Assembly: GCA_965194375.1 (NCBI GenBank)
Contig: CBDAEL010000001.1
Source: Tabrizicola_A aquatica
GTDB taxonomy: Bacteria; Pseudomonadota; Alphaproteobacteria; Rhodobacterales; Rhodobacteraceae
DNA length: 64,000 bases
Reading direction: 5' to 3' (one strand)
Under the pieces are notes generated by a model that was not told where the DNA came from, did not search any database, and saw only the letters and a program-made list of their open reading frames with translations. Shown piece after piece: positions 8,615-16,743 of this stretch. The first letter of the stretch is position 1; every line of letters starts with the position of its first letter. A program made the position numbers and the translations under genes.

Positions 8615-9759
8615 GCTGTGCCCTTTGCGATGGACCCTGCGACCGGATAAACCGACAGGTGCCGCGCCCGGATGATGAGAACCCACAAGATCACCGCGCC
8701 AATCTGGTGGGTGATGGCGATGTGCATATGCGCTGCCGTCAGGACGGTGATGATGCCAAGGACCATCTGCGCCACCAACATGGCCATGACGGCATGAAAG
8801 GCCCCGCGTGTGGCGGCATGGGCCGAGTGCCGCCCGCGCAGCCAGACGACGATGCCGAAGGCAAAGAGAAGATAGCCCGCCATCCGGTGCATGAACTGCA
8901 CCAGCCCCGGGTTTTCAAAGAAGGCATGCCAGACCCCGCCACCGCCCGGCACATAGAAGGCGTCCGCCGGGAAGAACTGGCCGTTCATGTCGGGCCAAGT
9001 GGGAAAGCCGCGCCCGGCGTCAATGCCCGCGACCAAGGCCCCCAGCAGGATTTGCAGGAAGGCGAAATGCATGAGCCCGGTGGACAGGCCCACCAGCTTG
9101 CGCTCTGAATTGCGCCGCGCCTGTATCAGGTTGGTCTCGGATCGGCCCAAGAGGAACACATACCACGCGATCAGGCCAAGGATGACAAAGGCCAGCCCCA
9201 GATGGGTGGCCAGCCGGTAGGACTTCACATCCACCTGCTCGCCCACCAGCCCCGATGACACCATCCACCAGCCGATGGCCCCTTGCAGCCCCCCGAGCGC
9301 ACCAAGGCCCAACAGCCGCCCCGTCCAGCCCGGTGGAATGGCGCGGGCGACGAGGAAGCCGACAAAGCCCACCGCCCAAACCAGCCCCACCACGCGGCCC
9401 AACTGCCGATGCGCCCATTCCCACCAGAAGATGACCTTGAAGGCCTCCATCGACATCTGGCTGTTTTGCAGCTGGTATTCCGGGGTGGCCTTGTATTTGT
9501 CGAACTCGGTGACCCAATCGGCCTCAGAGAGCGGCGGGATGGCGCCGGTGACGGGCTTCCATTCGGTGATCGACAGGCCAGAGTCGGTCAGCCGGGTCAG
9601 GCCGCCCACGGCGATCATCATGGCGACCAAGAGGAACAGCGTCACGAGCCATGCCCGGATGCCGCGCCGCGCGCCCTTGTTGCCTTCGATCAGCCCACCC
9701 TGCGGGGCCGCCTGTGCGGTTGCCCCAACCTCTTCAAACAGCTTGCGCTTTTCGGCCAT
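8611..9759 (-). CDS. ctaA: Heme A synthase CtaA
   Basis: Heme A synthase, an inner-membrane enzyme that oxidises the C8 methyl of heme O to a formyl group, making heme A for aa3-type cytochrome c oxidase. The protein has 382 residues and eight helices. The paired histidine segments are visible: WEWAHRQLGR, RLATHLGLAFV, MHRMAGYLLF and HMHIAITHQIGA. LTRLTDSGLSITEWKPVTGAIPP is the family signature. It lacks the cysteine pair of Gram-positive enzymes, as is usual in alphaproteobacteria. The start is the ATG at 9759, with AAGGGG seven bases upstream. First gene of the coupled run. Confidence 0.96.
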   Translation of the reverse strand: MAEKRKLFEEVGATAQAAPQGGLIEGNKGARRGIRAWLVTLFLLVAMMIAVGGLTRLTDSGLSITEWKPVTGAIPPLSEADWVTEFDKYKATPEYQLQNSQMSMEAFKVIFWWEWAHRQLGRVVGLVWAVGFVGFLVARAIPPGWTGRLLGLGALGGLQGAIGWWMVSSGLVGEQVDVKSYRLATHLGLAFVILGLIAWYVFLLGRSETNLIQARRNSERKLVGLSTGLMHFAFLQILLGALVAGIDAGRGFPTWPDMNGQFFPADAFYVPGGGGVWHAFFENPGLVQFMHRMAGYLLFAFGIVVWLRGRHSAHAATRGAFHAVMAMLVAQMVLGIITVLTAAHMHIAITHQIGAVILWVLIIRARHLSVYPVAGSIAKGTA

Positions 9760-9883
9760 GCCCGTCCCCTTCACGTCTTGGGCAGAGTCTAGGCCCGCCG
9801 CGAGGGGCCTTCAAGGGCTGGTGCCGCGAAACCACAGATTGCCCTGCGTCATTCCGCCCCGGATCGGGCAAGGGCGTGCGCGA

Positions 9884-11137
9884 TCAGCGGAAACGGCGCA
9901 ACAGATCCAACGACGGCTCGCCGGTCACGGGCAGGCCAGAGGCCTGCTGATAGGCCGAGATGGCCGCCTTGGTCTTGGTGCCGATCACCCCGTCGGTGCC
10001 GCCGGTGTCATAGCCCGCATCGGTCAGCGCGTGTTGCAGCGCTTGGCGGTCGGCCATGGTCATGCCGGTTTGGTCCGGGCCCCAATCGGCCTGCACAGCC
10101 GGACGGCCCAATAGCCTGTCGGACAGGTGGCCGACGCCGATCGCATAGCTTTCGGCATTGTTATAACGCAGGATGACGTTAAAATTCTGGGTCTGAAGGA
10201 AAGCTGGGCCGCCGACGCCCTTCGGCGCGATGATCGACCCGCCCTCGGGCACCGCGCCGCCGGTGGCCGAGGTGACGCCAAGGGCGGCCCATTCGCCCGC
10301 TGACTTGCCCTTGCCGCGCCCCAGAAGGGCTGGGTTAAAGTCTGATGGCAGCCACACTTCACCGCCCCAAGGCAGGCCGCGCTGCCAGCCGGAATTCTTA
10401 AGATAGGCGGCGGTAGAGGCGAGGGAATCGGTTGGATCCTCGCTCCATATGTCGCGCTTGCCATCGCCGGTGAAATCAACGGCATAGGCCAGATAGGAGG
10501 TCGGGATAAACTGGGTGTGGCCCATCGCCCCGGCCCAAGACCCGGTCATCCCGCGCGCCGAGACATCGCCATTGGCGATGATCTTCAGGGCCGCAATCAA
10601 CTGGCTTTCAAAGAACGCGCCGCGCCGCCCGTCATAGGCCAGCGTGGCCAGCGCCGACACCACGGGCACATTGCCGCGCCTTGTGCCGTAAAAGCTTTCC
10701 AGCCCCCAGACGGCGGTCACCACATGGGCCTCGACCCCATAGCGCGCCTCGATCCGCGACAGGACGGCCCCATATTGGCGCAGCTTGTCTTGGCCCATGG
10801 TCACGCGTTCGGGCTTGGCGGCGATGGCGAGGTAATCTTCCAGTGTGCGGGTGAACTCTGTCTGGTTGCGGTCACGCTCCACCACATCGGGCAGAAAGCC
10901 GGCCGATCCCATCGCGTCACTGATCACCCCGGCCGGGATGCCGCGCGCTGCGGCGCGGGCGCGAAACCCCGCGACCCAAGCGTCAAACCCAGCATTGGGC
11001 ACCGGGCGCATCACGGTTTCGGCCTGTGCGGCCCCAACCGGCCCGCGCCCGCCCCCACCAACGCAAGCCGACAGCCCCGCCGCGATCAACCCCATCACCG
11101 TTACCCGCCGCGTCACTACCCGCATCACTCGCCCCAT
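9884..11137 (-). CDS. Lytic murein transglycosylase (MltB/SLT family 3) lipoprotein with peptidoglycan-binding domain
   Basis: A 417-residue periplasmic lytic transglycosylase that cleaves peptidoglycan glycan strands to anhydromuropeptides. The N-terminus is a lipoprotein signal with lipobox LSAC, lipidated cysteine at residue 25. The MltB-type catalytic domain spans about 48-340, with the catalytic glutamate in WGLESFYG (E147) and the MGHTQFIPTSY, DSLASTAAYL and VILRYNNAESYA motifs. The last about 60 residues form a PG_binding_1 domain (QALQHALTDAGYDTGG...AISAYQQASGLPVTGEP). Length is normal. It follows the TrmJ-like gene on the same strand; the 128-bp gap holds a 22-bp recurrent element. 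Confidence 0.94.
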   Translation of the reverse strand: MGRVMRVVTRRVTVMGLIAAGLSACVGGGGRGPVGAAQAETVMRPVPNAGFDAWVAGFRARAAARGIPAGVISDAMGSAGFLPDVVERDRNQTEFTRTLEDYLAIAAKPERVTMGQDKLRQYGAVLSRIEARYGVEAHVVTAVWGLESFYGTRRGNVPVVSALATLAYDGRRGAFFESQLIAALKIIANGDVSARGMTGSWAGAMGHTQFIPTSYLAYAVDFTGDGKRDIWSEDPTDSLASTAAYLKNSGWQRGLPWGGEVWLPSDFNPALLGRGKGKSAGEWAALGVTSATGGAVPEGGSIIAPKGVGGPAFLQTQNFNVILRYNNAESYAIGVGHLSDRLLGRPAVQADWGPDQTGMTMADRQALQHALTDAGYDTGGTDGVIGTKTKAAISAYQQASGLPVTGEPSLDLLRRFR

Positions 11138-11195
11138 ACCCGTGGTCCTTCGTCTGACCCTATCGCAGAACCCAAACAGTTTGAATCGAATTTGG

Positions 11196-11217
11196 TTTCA
11201 TCTTGGCCCAAATACTC
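11196..11217 (-). promoter_or_regulatory. 22-bp recurrent intergenic element, copy 1
   Basis: On the minus strand this reads GAGTATTTGGG followed by CCAAGATGAAA, identical at 20 of 22 positions to the copy at 38674-38695. It lies upstream of the transglycosylase gene in the same relative orientation as the other copy lies to its gene. Role unknown. Confidence 0.6.
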
Positions 11218-11265
11218 AAATCCGCCGATAGGGCCGGGCGCGCGGGTGCAAGCTGGGTTGTGCGC

Positions 11266-12039
11266 TTAATCGCCTTGCTGGCGCAGTTTATAGGCGATCT
11301 GGCGCAGCATGCCGTGAAAGGTTTGCACCTCGGCCCGCGTCAGGTTCAGCCGCGCCCACATGTTGCGCAGGTTGAGCCGCATGCCGGCGGACTTGGTGGG
11401 GGGAAAGAAAAAGCCCGCCGCGTCCAGCCGCTCTTCGAAATGATCGCCGAGCTTTTCCACCTCTTCGCGGTTGGCAAACTCGGTGCGGGCCAGCATCATG
11501 ATTTCGGGTGGCACGTCGATCTGTTGGCGGCCCCATTCATAGGCGACCAACAGCGCGCATTGGCCAAGGTTGAGACTGGAGAAATCGGGGTTTGTCGGCA
11601 CGGTGACGATGACATTGGCCAGCGCCACATCGTCGTTTTCCAGCCCTGTCCGTTCGGGGCCAAAGAGAATGCCCACCTTCTTGCCCGCCGCCGCCATCTC
11701 GCGCACCATCTGCATCGCGCGTTCGGGCGTGACCACGGGTTTGACCATCTCACGCTTGAGCCCGGTCGTGGCAAAGACGAAATCGCAGTCCGCAATGGCA
11801 CGCGGAACGTCAGGGAAAATCCCGGCCGCGTCCAGCACGCGGCCCGCGCCCGAGGCAAGGGCGTTTGCCTTCGGGTTGGGCCAGCCGTCGCGCGGCTCGA
11901 CGATCCGCATCCGGTCTAGCCCGAAGTTCAGCATGGCCCGCGCGGTCGCCCCGATGTTCTCGCCCATTTGCGGGCGCACCAGAATGAAGGCGGGCTGGAT
12001 CGGCGCCGGAATTGTCGTCTGGCTTTTGGCTTCGGTCAT
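11266..12039 (-). CDS. TrmJ/SpoU-family RNA methyltransferase
   Basis: A 257-residue SPOUT-class (TrmH-like) AdoMet-dependent methyltransferase. Members of the TrmJ subfamily make 2'-O-methyl C/U32 in tRNAs. Knotted-fold motifs are visible: FILVRPQMGENIGATARAM (motif 1, about residues 17-35), VGILFGPERTGLEND (motif 2) and VPTNPDFSSLNLGQCALLVAYE (motif 3). The C-terminal helical tail (RLNLRNMWARLNLTRAEVQTFHGMLRQI) is typical of TrmJ. The start is the ATG at 12039, with AAAGG upstream; an in-frame ATG fourteen codons earlier is less conserved. Divergent from the ThiE-like gene. Confidence 0.92.
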   Translation of the reverse strand: MTEAKSQTTIPAPIQPAFILVRPQMGENIGATARAMLNFGLDRMRIVEPRDGWPNPKANALASGAGRVLDAAGIFPDVPRAIADCDFVFATTGLKREMVKPVVTPERAMQMVREMAAAGKKVGILFGPERTGLENDDVALANVIVTVPTNPDFSSLNLGQCALLVAYEWGRQQIDVPPEIMMLARTEFANREEVEKLGDHFEERLDAAGFFFPPTKSAGMRLNLRNMWARLNLTRAEVQTFHGMLRQIAYKLRQQGD

Positions 12040-12164
12040 GGGCGGCGCCTTTGTGCGGGATTTTCCCGCCAGATACGCCATCTGCCCCCCTCTTGGAAGG
12101 CCAGCCCCCGATAGCCAAGCCGAAAAAAGGCTGATAAGCCGGGCGGATGCCGAAGGAGCCTGAC

Positions 12165-12797
12165 ATGTCCGCCACCCCCGCCGTTGAAGATCGTCCGCAG
12201 ATCACGCTGATCACCCCGCCCGCCTTTGAGCTGGAGGTGTTTCCCGACCAGCTGGCGCGGGTGCTGGACGGGGTCGAGGTGGCCTGCGTGCGGTTGGCGC
12301 TGGCGACCAAGGATGAGGAGATGATCCTGCGCGCGGGTGATGCCTGCCGCTTGGTCGCGCATGAGCGGGACGTGGCGATTGTCATTGAAAACCATGTGCT
12401 TATGGTCGAACGTCTGGGTCTTGACGGCGTGCATCTGACCGATGGCGCGCGGTCGGTGCGCAAGGTCCGCAAGGATCTTGGGGCCGATGCGATTGTGGGG
12501 GCCTTTTGCGGCACCTCGCGCCATGAGGGCATGAGCGCGGGCGAGGCTGGGGCCGATTATGCCGCCTTTGGCCCCTTGGGCGAAACCGCGCTCGGCAAGG
12601 GCGAGCGGGTGGAGTTTGATTTGTTCGAATGGTGGAGCCAGGTGATCGAGGTGCCCTCGATCGCCGAAGGCGCGCTGACGGCCGAGTTGGTCGCGAAATT
12701 CGGCCCCGTCACCGATTTCTTCGGGGTTGGCGAAGAAATCTGGGGCGCAGAGGATCCGGCGGCGGCGCTGAAGGCGTTGATGGCCCCCTTGGGCTGA
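12165..12797 (+). CDS. ThiE/TenI-like thiamine phosphate synthase-family protein
   Basis: A 210-residue TIM-barrel protein of the thiamine phosphate synthase/TenI superfamily. ThiE couples hydroxymethylpyrimidine diphosphate with thiazole phosphate. Matching segments are ITLITPPAFE at the first strand, VAIVIENH, LGLDGVHLTDG (the conserved DGVHL motif), VGAFCGTSRHEGMSAGEAGADYAAFGP. The ThiE motif GxSxH is altered to GTSRHEG, so this may be a TenI-like or divergent paralogue and not the housekeeping enzyme. The start at 12165 is preceded by GAAGGAG; a start six codons earlier overlaps this ribosome binding site. No thiamine genes are adjacent. Confidence 0.82.
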   Translation: MSATPAVEDRPQITLITPPAFELEVFPDQLARVLDGVEVACVRLALATKDEEMILRAGDACRLVAHERDVAIVIENHVLMVERLGLDGVHLTDGARSVRKVRKDLGADAIVGAFCGTSRHEGMSAGEAGADYAAFGPLGETALGKGERVEFDLFEWWSQVIEVPSIAEGALTAELVAKFGPVTDFFGVGEEIWGAEDPAAALKALMAPLG

Positions 12798-12844
12798 CAC
12801 CCCTCGAGGAGAAGCCGCAGGCGCCCGACGAGAGCTTCGGCAGA

Positions 12845-13666
12845 TCAGCCTTCGGCCAAGGGATGGCTCGTGCGGATCACGCGCTCGCAATGCGCGGCCA
12901 ATTCTTTGCGGCTGGGAAAGGCGTCCACCGGCACTTCGGGGTGGAAGATCACCTCGACCCGGCCCTGCCGCCGCGCCGCCAGTGTGAGCAGCAGATGCGG
13001 GCCAAATTCCATATTGCCCCACCAGCCGTAAAAGCGCGGGTCCTTCTCGGGCGGGGCGTGATAGACCACGGTCACCGGCTGAATGAACAAGACCCGGTCC
13101 AGCCCGTGGGTGTAAAACGCCTGAAACAGCGAGGATTTGAACGGCAGGACGCGGATCGCGTCGGTGCTGGTACCTTCGGGGAAAAAGCAGAGGCGGTGAC
13201 CGGCGCGCAGTCGCGCCTCGAACACCTCTTGCTGGGCTTTCGCCTCGGTGCCCTTGCGGTTGATAAACACCGTGCCGGTCGCCCGAGCCAGCCATCCGAT
13301 GGCAGGCCATGAGGCCACTTCGGATTTTGACACGAAATAGATGCGCTGGGCCGCGTTCAGCGCGAAGATATCCAGCCATGACGCATGGTTGGCCACCACC
13401 GCACCCTTTTGGCGCATCGGTTGGCCCCGCACGATGATCGGCATGCGCAGGATGACAAAGGCCGCGCGGCAGACGAATTGCGTGATGAAGGGGGTGATGG
13501 GCCGTTGTTGCCCGAACAGCGGCCGTTCGATCAGCCGCAAGAGCAAGAGAAGCAAAAGGCCGCCATAGGTCACGGCGCCCAGCGTCAACCCGCGCAGCGC
13601 CACCAACGCCCAGCCAAGAAGCCCGGGCTTTGCAACCACGATCGGTGCGTCACGCCAGTCCGTCAT
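12845..13666 (-). CDS. olsA: Lyso-ornithine lipid acyltransferase OlsA (PlsC family)
   Basis: A 273-residue membrane-associated 1-acylglycerol-3-phosphate-type acyltransferase. OlsA adds the second fatty acyl chain to lyso-ornithine lipid. The H(X4)D catalytic motif is NHASWLD (H94, D99), and the substrate-binding FPEGTST follows at about 160. An N-terminal hydrophobic segment (about 15-45) anchors it. It lies 10 bp downstream of the OlsB gene, the known olsBA arrangement, which is the main reason for choosing OlsA over a phosphatidic-acid-pathway PlsC. Convergent with the ThiE-like gene. Ornithine lipids are phosphorus-free membrane lipids. Confidence 0.87.
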   Translation of the reverse strand: MTDWRDAPIVVAKPGLLGWALVALRGLTLGAVTYGGLLLLLLLRLIERPLFGQQRPITPFITQFVCRAAFVILRMPIIVRGQPMRQKGAVVANHASWLDIFALNAAQRIYFVSKSEVASWPAIGWLARATGTVFINRKGTEAKAQQEVFEARLRAGHRLCFFPEGTSTDAIRVLPFKSSLFQAFYTHGLDRVLFIQPVTVVYHAPPEKDPRFYGWWGNMEFGPHLLLTLAARRQGRVEVIFHPEVPVDAFPSRKELAAHCERVIRTSHPLAEG

Positions 13667-13676
13667 GCCGTGTGCC

Positions 13677-14462
13677 TCACGCTCGATCGCCCTGCTTGCG
13701 GATCCAGAAGGCGCGGTGCTTGTCGCTCATCCGTGCGGTGTCAAGCACGAGGCAGACGTCTGTGGTGTTGAAGGCGTGATCGACAAAGGCGCCCTGGCCG
13801 ACAAATCCGCCCAGCCGCAGATAGGCGCGGATCAGCGCCGGGGTGCCGGCCACGGCGGCGCGGCGGTCAAGCTGATCGGCGGGGATGATGTCCATCGCCA
13901 CGGCATGGGGCGGCAGGGCGCGGACTTGCAGCTCGGGCGGGGCAATGTGGTGATGGGCGAGATAGGACAAGGGCTGTGCCAGTGCCGCCACATCGGTGCC
14001 GTGGAACGAGGCGGCCCCGAACAGAATTTCGATATCGCGTTCCAGCACATAGGCGGCCAGCGCGCTCCACAGTTGCAGCATGGCGCTGCCGCCGCGATAG
14101 GCCGGATGCACGCAAGACCGCCCCAGTTCCACCAGCTTGCGCCCGGTGGATTTCAACGCGCTGAGGTCATATTCGCTTTCGGAATAGAAGCGACCGGCGC
14201 TGAGCATCCGGTCCGAGGGCAAAAGCCGGTAAGCCCCCACCACATCATCGAGATGCGTCGCATCGCGGCGGGTGTCGATCAGAAGAAGGTGGTCGAAATG
14301 CGGGTCAAACGCGTCGATTTCCAAAAGCCGGTCATGGTCGATCAGGGGGCCATTGGCGCCCAGTTCCTGCACGAAGACTCGATAGCGCAGCCGCTGCGCG
14401 GCGCGCAGATCGCGGTCGTCACGGGCAAGCCGCAAGACAAAGGCGCTGTCGTCGTCCGTCAT
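13677..14462 (-). CDS. olsB: L-ornithine N(alpha)-acyltransferase OlsB
   Basis: A 261-residue GNAT-fold enzyme of the PlsC-associated/hemolysin-like family. OlsB transfers a 3-hydroxyacyl chain from acyl carrier protein to the alpha-amino group of ornithine, giving lyso-ornithine lipid. Family markers are RLARDDRDLRAAQRLRYRVFVQELG at the N-terminus, FDHLLLID, VGAYRLLPSD, FYSESEYDL and VELGRSCVHPAYRGG, the last being the acyl/CoA-binding loop. The start is the ATG at 14462 with GGA just upstream; the longer frame to 14567 is non-conserved. First gene of olsBA. A consensus CtrA site lies about 113-128 bp upstream of the start. Confidence 0.9.
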   Translation of the reverse strand: MTDDDSAFVLRLARDDRDLRAAQRLRYRVFVQELGANGPLIDHDRLLEIDAFDPHFDHLLLIDTRRDATHLDDVVGAYRLLPSDRMLSAGRFYSESEYDLSALKSTGRKLVELGRSCVHPAYRGGSAMLQLWSALAAYVLERDIEILFGAASFHGTDVAALAQPLSYLAHHHIAPPELQVRALPPHAVAMDIIPADQLDRRAAVAGTPALIRAYLRLGGFVGQGAFVDHAFNTTDVCLVLDTARMSDKHRAFWIRKQGDRA

Positions 14463-14574
14463 TCCTGCTTTTTTCCTGCCCCGATCGGCTTCGGTTCTAG
14501 AACCGGGCTGCGTGCAATGCAACTGCGGCTGCCGGTCAGAGTGGCTGGTGCGACAAATGCAATCCAAGGTTGCA

Positions 14575-14590
14575 TTAAGGTCTTCTTAAC
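14575..14590. promoter_or_regulatory. Candidate CtrA binding site upstream of olsBA
   Basis: TTAA-N7-TTAAC at 14575-14590 is an exact match to the full CtrA consensus known from Caulobacter and Rhodobacter. It lies between the olsB start (14462) and the stop of the DUF3553 gene (14602), about 350 bp from chpT, which encodes the CtrA phosphotransferase. Binding is inferred. Confidence 0.6.
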
Positions 14591-14601
14591 CCAATACTGG
14601 C

Positions 14602-14775
14602 TTAAAGGCCGAAAACGGGGACCAGATCGATCTGGTTCAGGTCAATCACCTGTTTTCCGGCGTGTTCGAAGTTCACGGTAACGCGGTTGCCTATGTTGGA
14701 TTGCACCTGACCAAGGCCCCAATCGGGCTGGGCGGGGTGCCGCACCAACATGCCGGGTTCCAAAAGTGCTGCCAT
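14602..14775 (-). CDS. DUF3553-family small protein
   Basis: A 57-residue protein of unknown function. It starts MAALLEPGMLVRHPAQPDWG and continues GLGQVQSNIGNRVTVNFEHAGK, the SH3-like beta fold of DUF3553, related to the CarD/UvrD C-terminal tudor-type domain that contacts proteins or nucleic acid. The start at 14775 has GGAG a few bases upstream. It is divergent from chpT, 33 bp apart, so the two share a promoter region. It points toward olsBA and could be co-transcribed with it, but the 139-bp gap with a candidate CtrA site suggests a separate promoter for olsB. Confidence 0.85.
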   Translation of the reverse strand: MAALLEPGMLVRHPAQPDWGLGQVQSNIGNRVTVNFEHAGKQVIDLNQIDLVPVFGL

Positions 14776-14808
14776 CTCAGGTCTCCGCCCGTAAGAAAGG
14801 TTGCCCCG

Positions 14809-15405
14809 ATGCATGATAAGTCTGACATCTCTGCCTTGCTGGGGTCGCGCATCTGTCATGATCTTATCAGCCCGATCGGGGCCATCGGCAATGGGGTGGA
14901 GCTGTTGATGATGGACGGGCTGGCGCAGGGGCCCGAGATGACGCTGGTGGCCGAAAGCGTGGCCCATGCCAATGCGCGCATCCGGTTTTTCCGCGTGGCC
15001 TTTGGGCAGACATCCAAGGATCAGCGCATTGGCGCGGCTGAGGTGACGGGGATTTTGGCCGATATGGCGCGCGGCACGCGCGTGATGGTGGACTGGACTT
15101 CGCCTGCCGATCTGTCGCGGCGCGAATGCAAGTTGGCGTTTCAGTGCATCCTGTGCCTCGAAACGGCACTCGGCCAAGGTGGGCGCATCGCGGTGGACCG
15201 GGGGGAAAGCCGCTGGACGCTGACCGGGTCGGCGCCGCGGCTGCGGATTGACCCTGAGCTGTGGGAGGCGCTGTCAAACCCGGCGGCAGCACCCGAGATT
15301 GGCCCCGGGCAAGTGCAATTCCTGCTGGTGCCCGAGGAGGTGGCCCGCCAGCATCGCCGCTTGACGGTGGAGATCAGCGGGCAGGAGATTCGGCTTACGT
15401 TCTGA
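14809..15405 (+). CDS. chpT: Histidine phosphotransferase ChpT
   Basis: A 198-residue dimeric histidine phosphotransferase that passes phosphate from the hybrid kinase CckA to the cell-cycle/motility regulator CtrA (and to CpdR). The phosphorylated histidine lies in SRICHDLISPIGAIGNGVE (H17). The rest is a degenerate HATPase-like domain ending near residue 195. The start is the ATG at 14809 with AAAGG upstream; an in-frame upstream extension would overlap the divergent DUF3553 gene. In Rhodobacteraceae the CckA-ChpT-CtrA relay controls motility and gene-transfer-agent release. It converges on proA with an 11-bp overlap of the two stops. Confidence 0.92.
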   Translation: MHDKSDISALLGSRICHDLISPIGAIGNGVELLMMDGLAQGPEMTLVAESVAHANARIRFFRVAFGQTSKDQRIGAAEVTGILADMARGTRVMVDWTSPADLSRRECKLAFQCILCLETALGQGGRIAVDRGESRWTLTGSAPRLRIDPELWEALSNPAAAPEIGPGQVQFLLVPEEVARQHRRLTVEISGQEIRLTF

Positions 15406-16651
15406 TCGTGCCGTCGCCGGTGACAAGGTATTTGAAGCTGCACAGCTGTTCGGCCCCAACCGGCCCGCGCGCATGCAGTTTGCCCGTGGCAATGCCGATT
15501 TCGCCGCCCATGCCAAATTCGCCGCCATCGGCGAACTGAGTGGAGGCGTTGCGCATCAGGATGGCGCTGTCGAGCCGTTCGAAAAACCGCGCGGCGGTGG
15601 CGTCGTTTTCGGTCAGGATCGCCTCGGTGTGGTTGGAGCCATAGCGGCGGATATGGGCGATGGCGGCATCGACCCCGTCGACCAGCTTGGCGGCGATGAT
15701 CTTGTCGAGAAACTCGCGGCCAAAATCGTCGGGGGCGGCCTGCACCGTGCCGGGGATTTTCAGAAGCTCACCCTCGGTGCGCACTTCGACCCCGGCGGCC
15801 AAGAGGTCCTCGATCAGCATCGCGCCGTGCTTGGTGTAGAACTGCCAGTCGATCAGCAGACATTCGGCGGCACCGCAAATGCCGGTGCGGCGGGTTTTGG
15901 CGTTCAGAACCACGCGGCGTGCCTTTTCAAGATCAGCGTCGCGGTCGGCGTAGATGTGGCAGATGCCCTCAAGATGGGCAAAGACCGGCACGCGGGCCTC
16001 GGCTTGCACAAGGCCCACCAGACCCTTGCCGCCGCGCGGCACAATCACATCGATATAGGCCGTGGCGCGCAGCATTTCGGTCACCATGGCGCGGTCGCGG
16101 GTGGGGATCAGCTGGATCGCGGCTTCGGGCAGACCGGCCTCGCGCAGGCCCTGCTGCATGCAGGCGTGCAACGCCTCGGAGGAGTGGAAGCTTTCGCTGC
16201 CACCGCGCAGGATCACGGCATTGCCGGCCTTAAGGCACAAGGCCCCGGCATCCGCGGTGACATTGGGGCGCGATTCATAAATCACGCCCACCACGCCCAA
16301 GGGGGTGGCAACGCGTTGAATATGAAGCCCATTCGGGCGCGTCCATTGGTCCAGAACCCGGCCCACCGGATCGCGCTGTTCGGCCACCTGACGCAAGCCA
16401 TCGACAATGCCGCGCAGGCGCGTCTCGTTCAGCATCAGCCGGTCGAGCATGGCGGGCGACAGGCCCTTGTCGCGGCCGAAATCCATGTCGAGCACATTGG
16501 CATCGAGGATCTCGTCCCGCCGCGCCCAGACCGCCGCCGCGGCCGCCTGCAAGGCCGCCGCCTTGCGTTCAGATGAGGCATAGGCCAGCTCCGCCGCCGC
16601 CGCGCGGGCGCGGGTGCCGATTTCGGTCATCAGGTCGGACTGTTCGCTCAT
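15395..16651 (-). CDS. proA: Gamma-glutamyl phosphate reductase ProA
   Basis: NADPH-dependent reduction of gamma-glutamyl phosphate to glutamate-5-semialdehyde, the second step of proline synthesis. It has 418 residues, the normal length, with an aldehyde dehydrogenase-like fold. Visible motifs include GVIYESRPNVTADAGALCLKAGNA, the catalytic-cysteine region KTRRTGICGAAECLLID, and the C-terminal GRYGSNHTEAI-like RRYGSNHTEAIL. The start chosen is the second ATG (16651) in a GGGAGGGGATGAAGATG context because spacing from the ribosome binding site is better. It follows proB after a 92-bp gap filled with three hairpins. Confidence 0.96.
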   Translation of the reverse strand: MSEQSDLMTEIGTRARAAAAELAYASSERKAAALQAAAAAVWARRDEILDANVLDMDFGRDKGLSPAMLDRLMLNETRLRGIVDGLRQVAEQRDPVGRVLDQWTRPNGLHIQRVATPLGVVGVIYESRPNVTADAGALCLKAGNAVILRGGSESFHSSEALHACMQQGLREAGLPEAAIQLIPTRDRAMVTEMLRATAYIDVIVPRGGKGLVGLVQAEARVPVFAHLEGICHIYADRDADLEKARRVVLNAKTRRTGICGAAECLLIDWQFYTKHGAMLIEDLLAAGVEVRTEGELLKIPGTVQAAPDDFGREFLDKIIAAKLVDGVDAAIAHIRRYGSNHTEAILTENDATAARFFERLDSAILMRNASTQFADGGEFGMGGEIGIATGKLHARGPVGAEQLCSFKYLVTGDGTIRT

Positions 16652-16670
16652 CTTCATCCCCTCCCGAAAC

Positions 16671-16740
16671 CGGAGTTTGACCCAAACTCCGCCCCGGAAA
16701 ATCTGCAATTTTCCGAACCGATTTCTGTAAAGAAATCGGT
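16671..16740 (-). repeat. Three tandem hairpins in the proB-proA gap
   Basis: Three adjacent perfect inverted repeats fill the gap: 9-bp arms at 16671-16679/16683-16691 (3-nt loop), 8-bp arms at 16695-16702/16708-16715 (5-nt loop) and 10-bp arms at 16717-16726/16731-16740 (4-nt loop). None is followed by a clear T-run. On the transcript they sit between the proB stop and the proA ribosome binding site and could affect processing, stability or translation. Confidence 0.8.
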
Positions 16741-16743
16741 GTC

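Noticed and set aside
15473..16576. 367-codon plus-strand frame
   Set aside because: Antisense of proA, which has complete family motifs.
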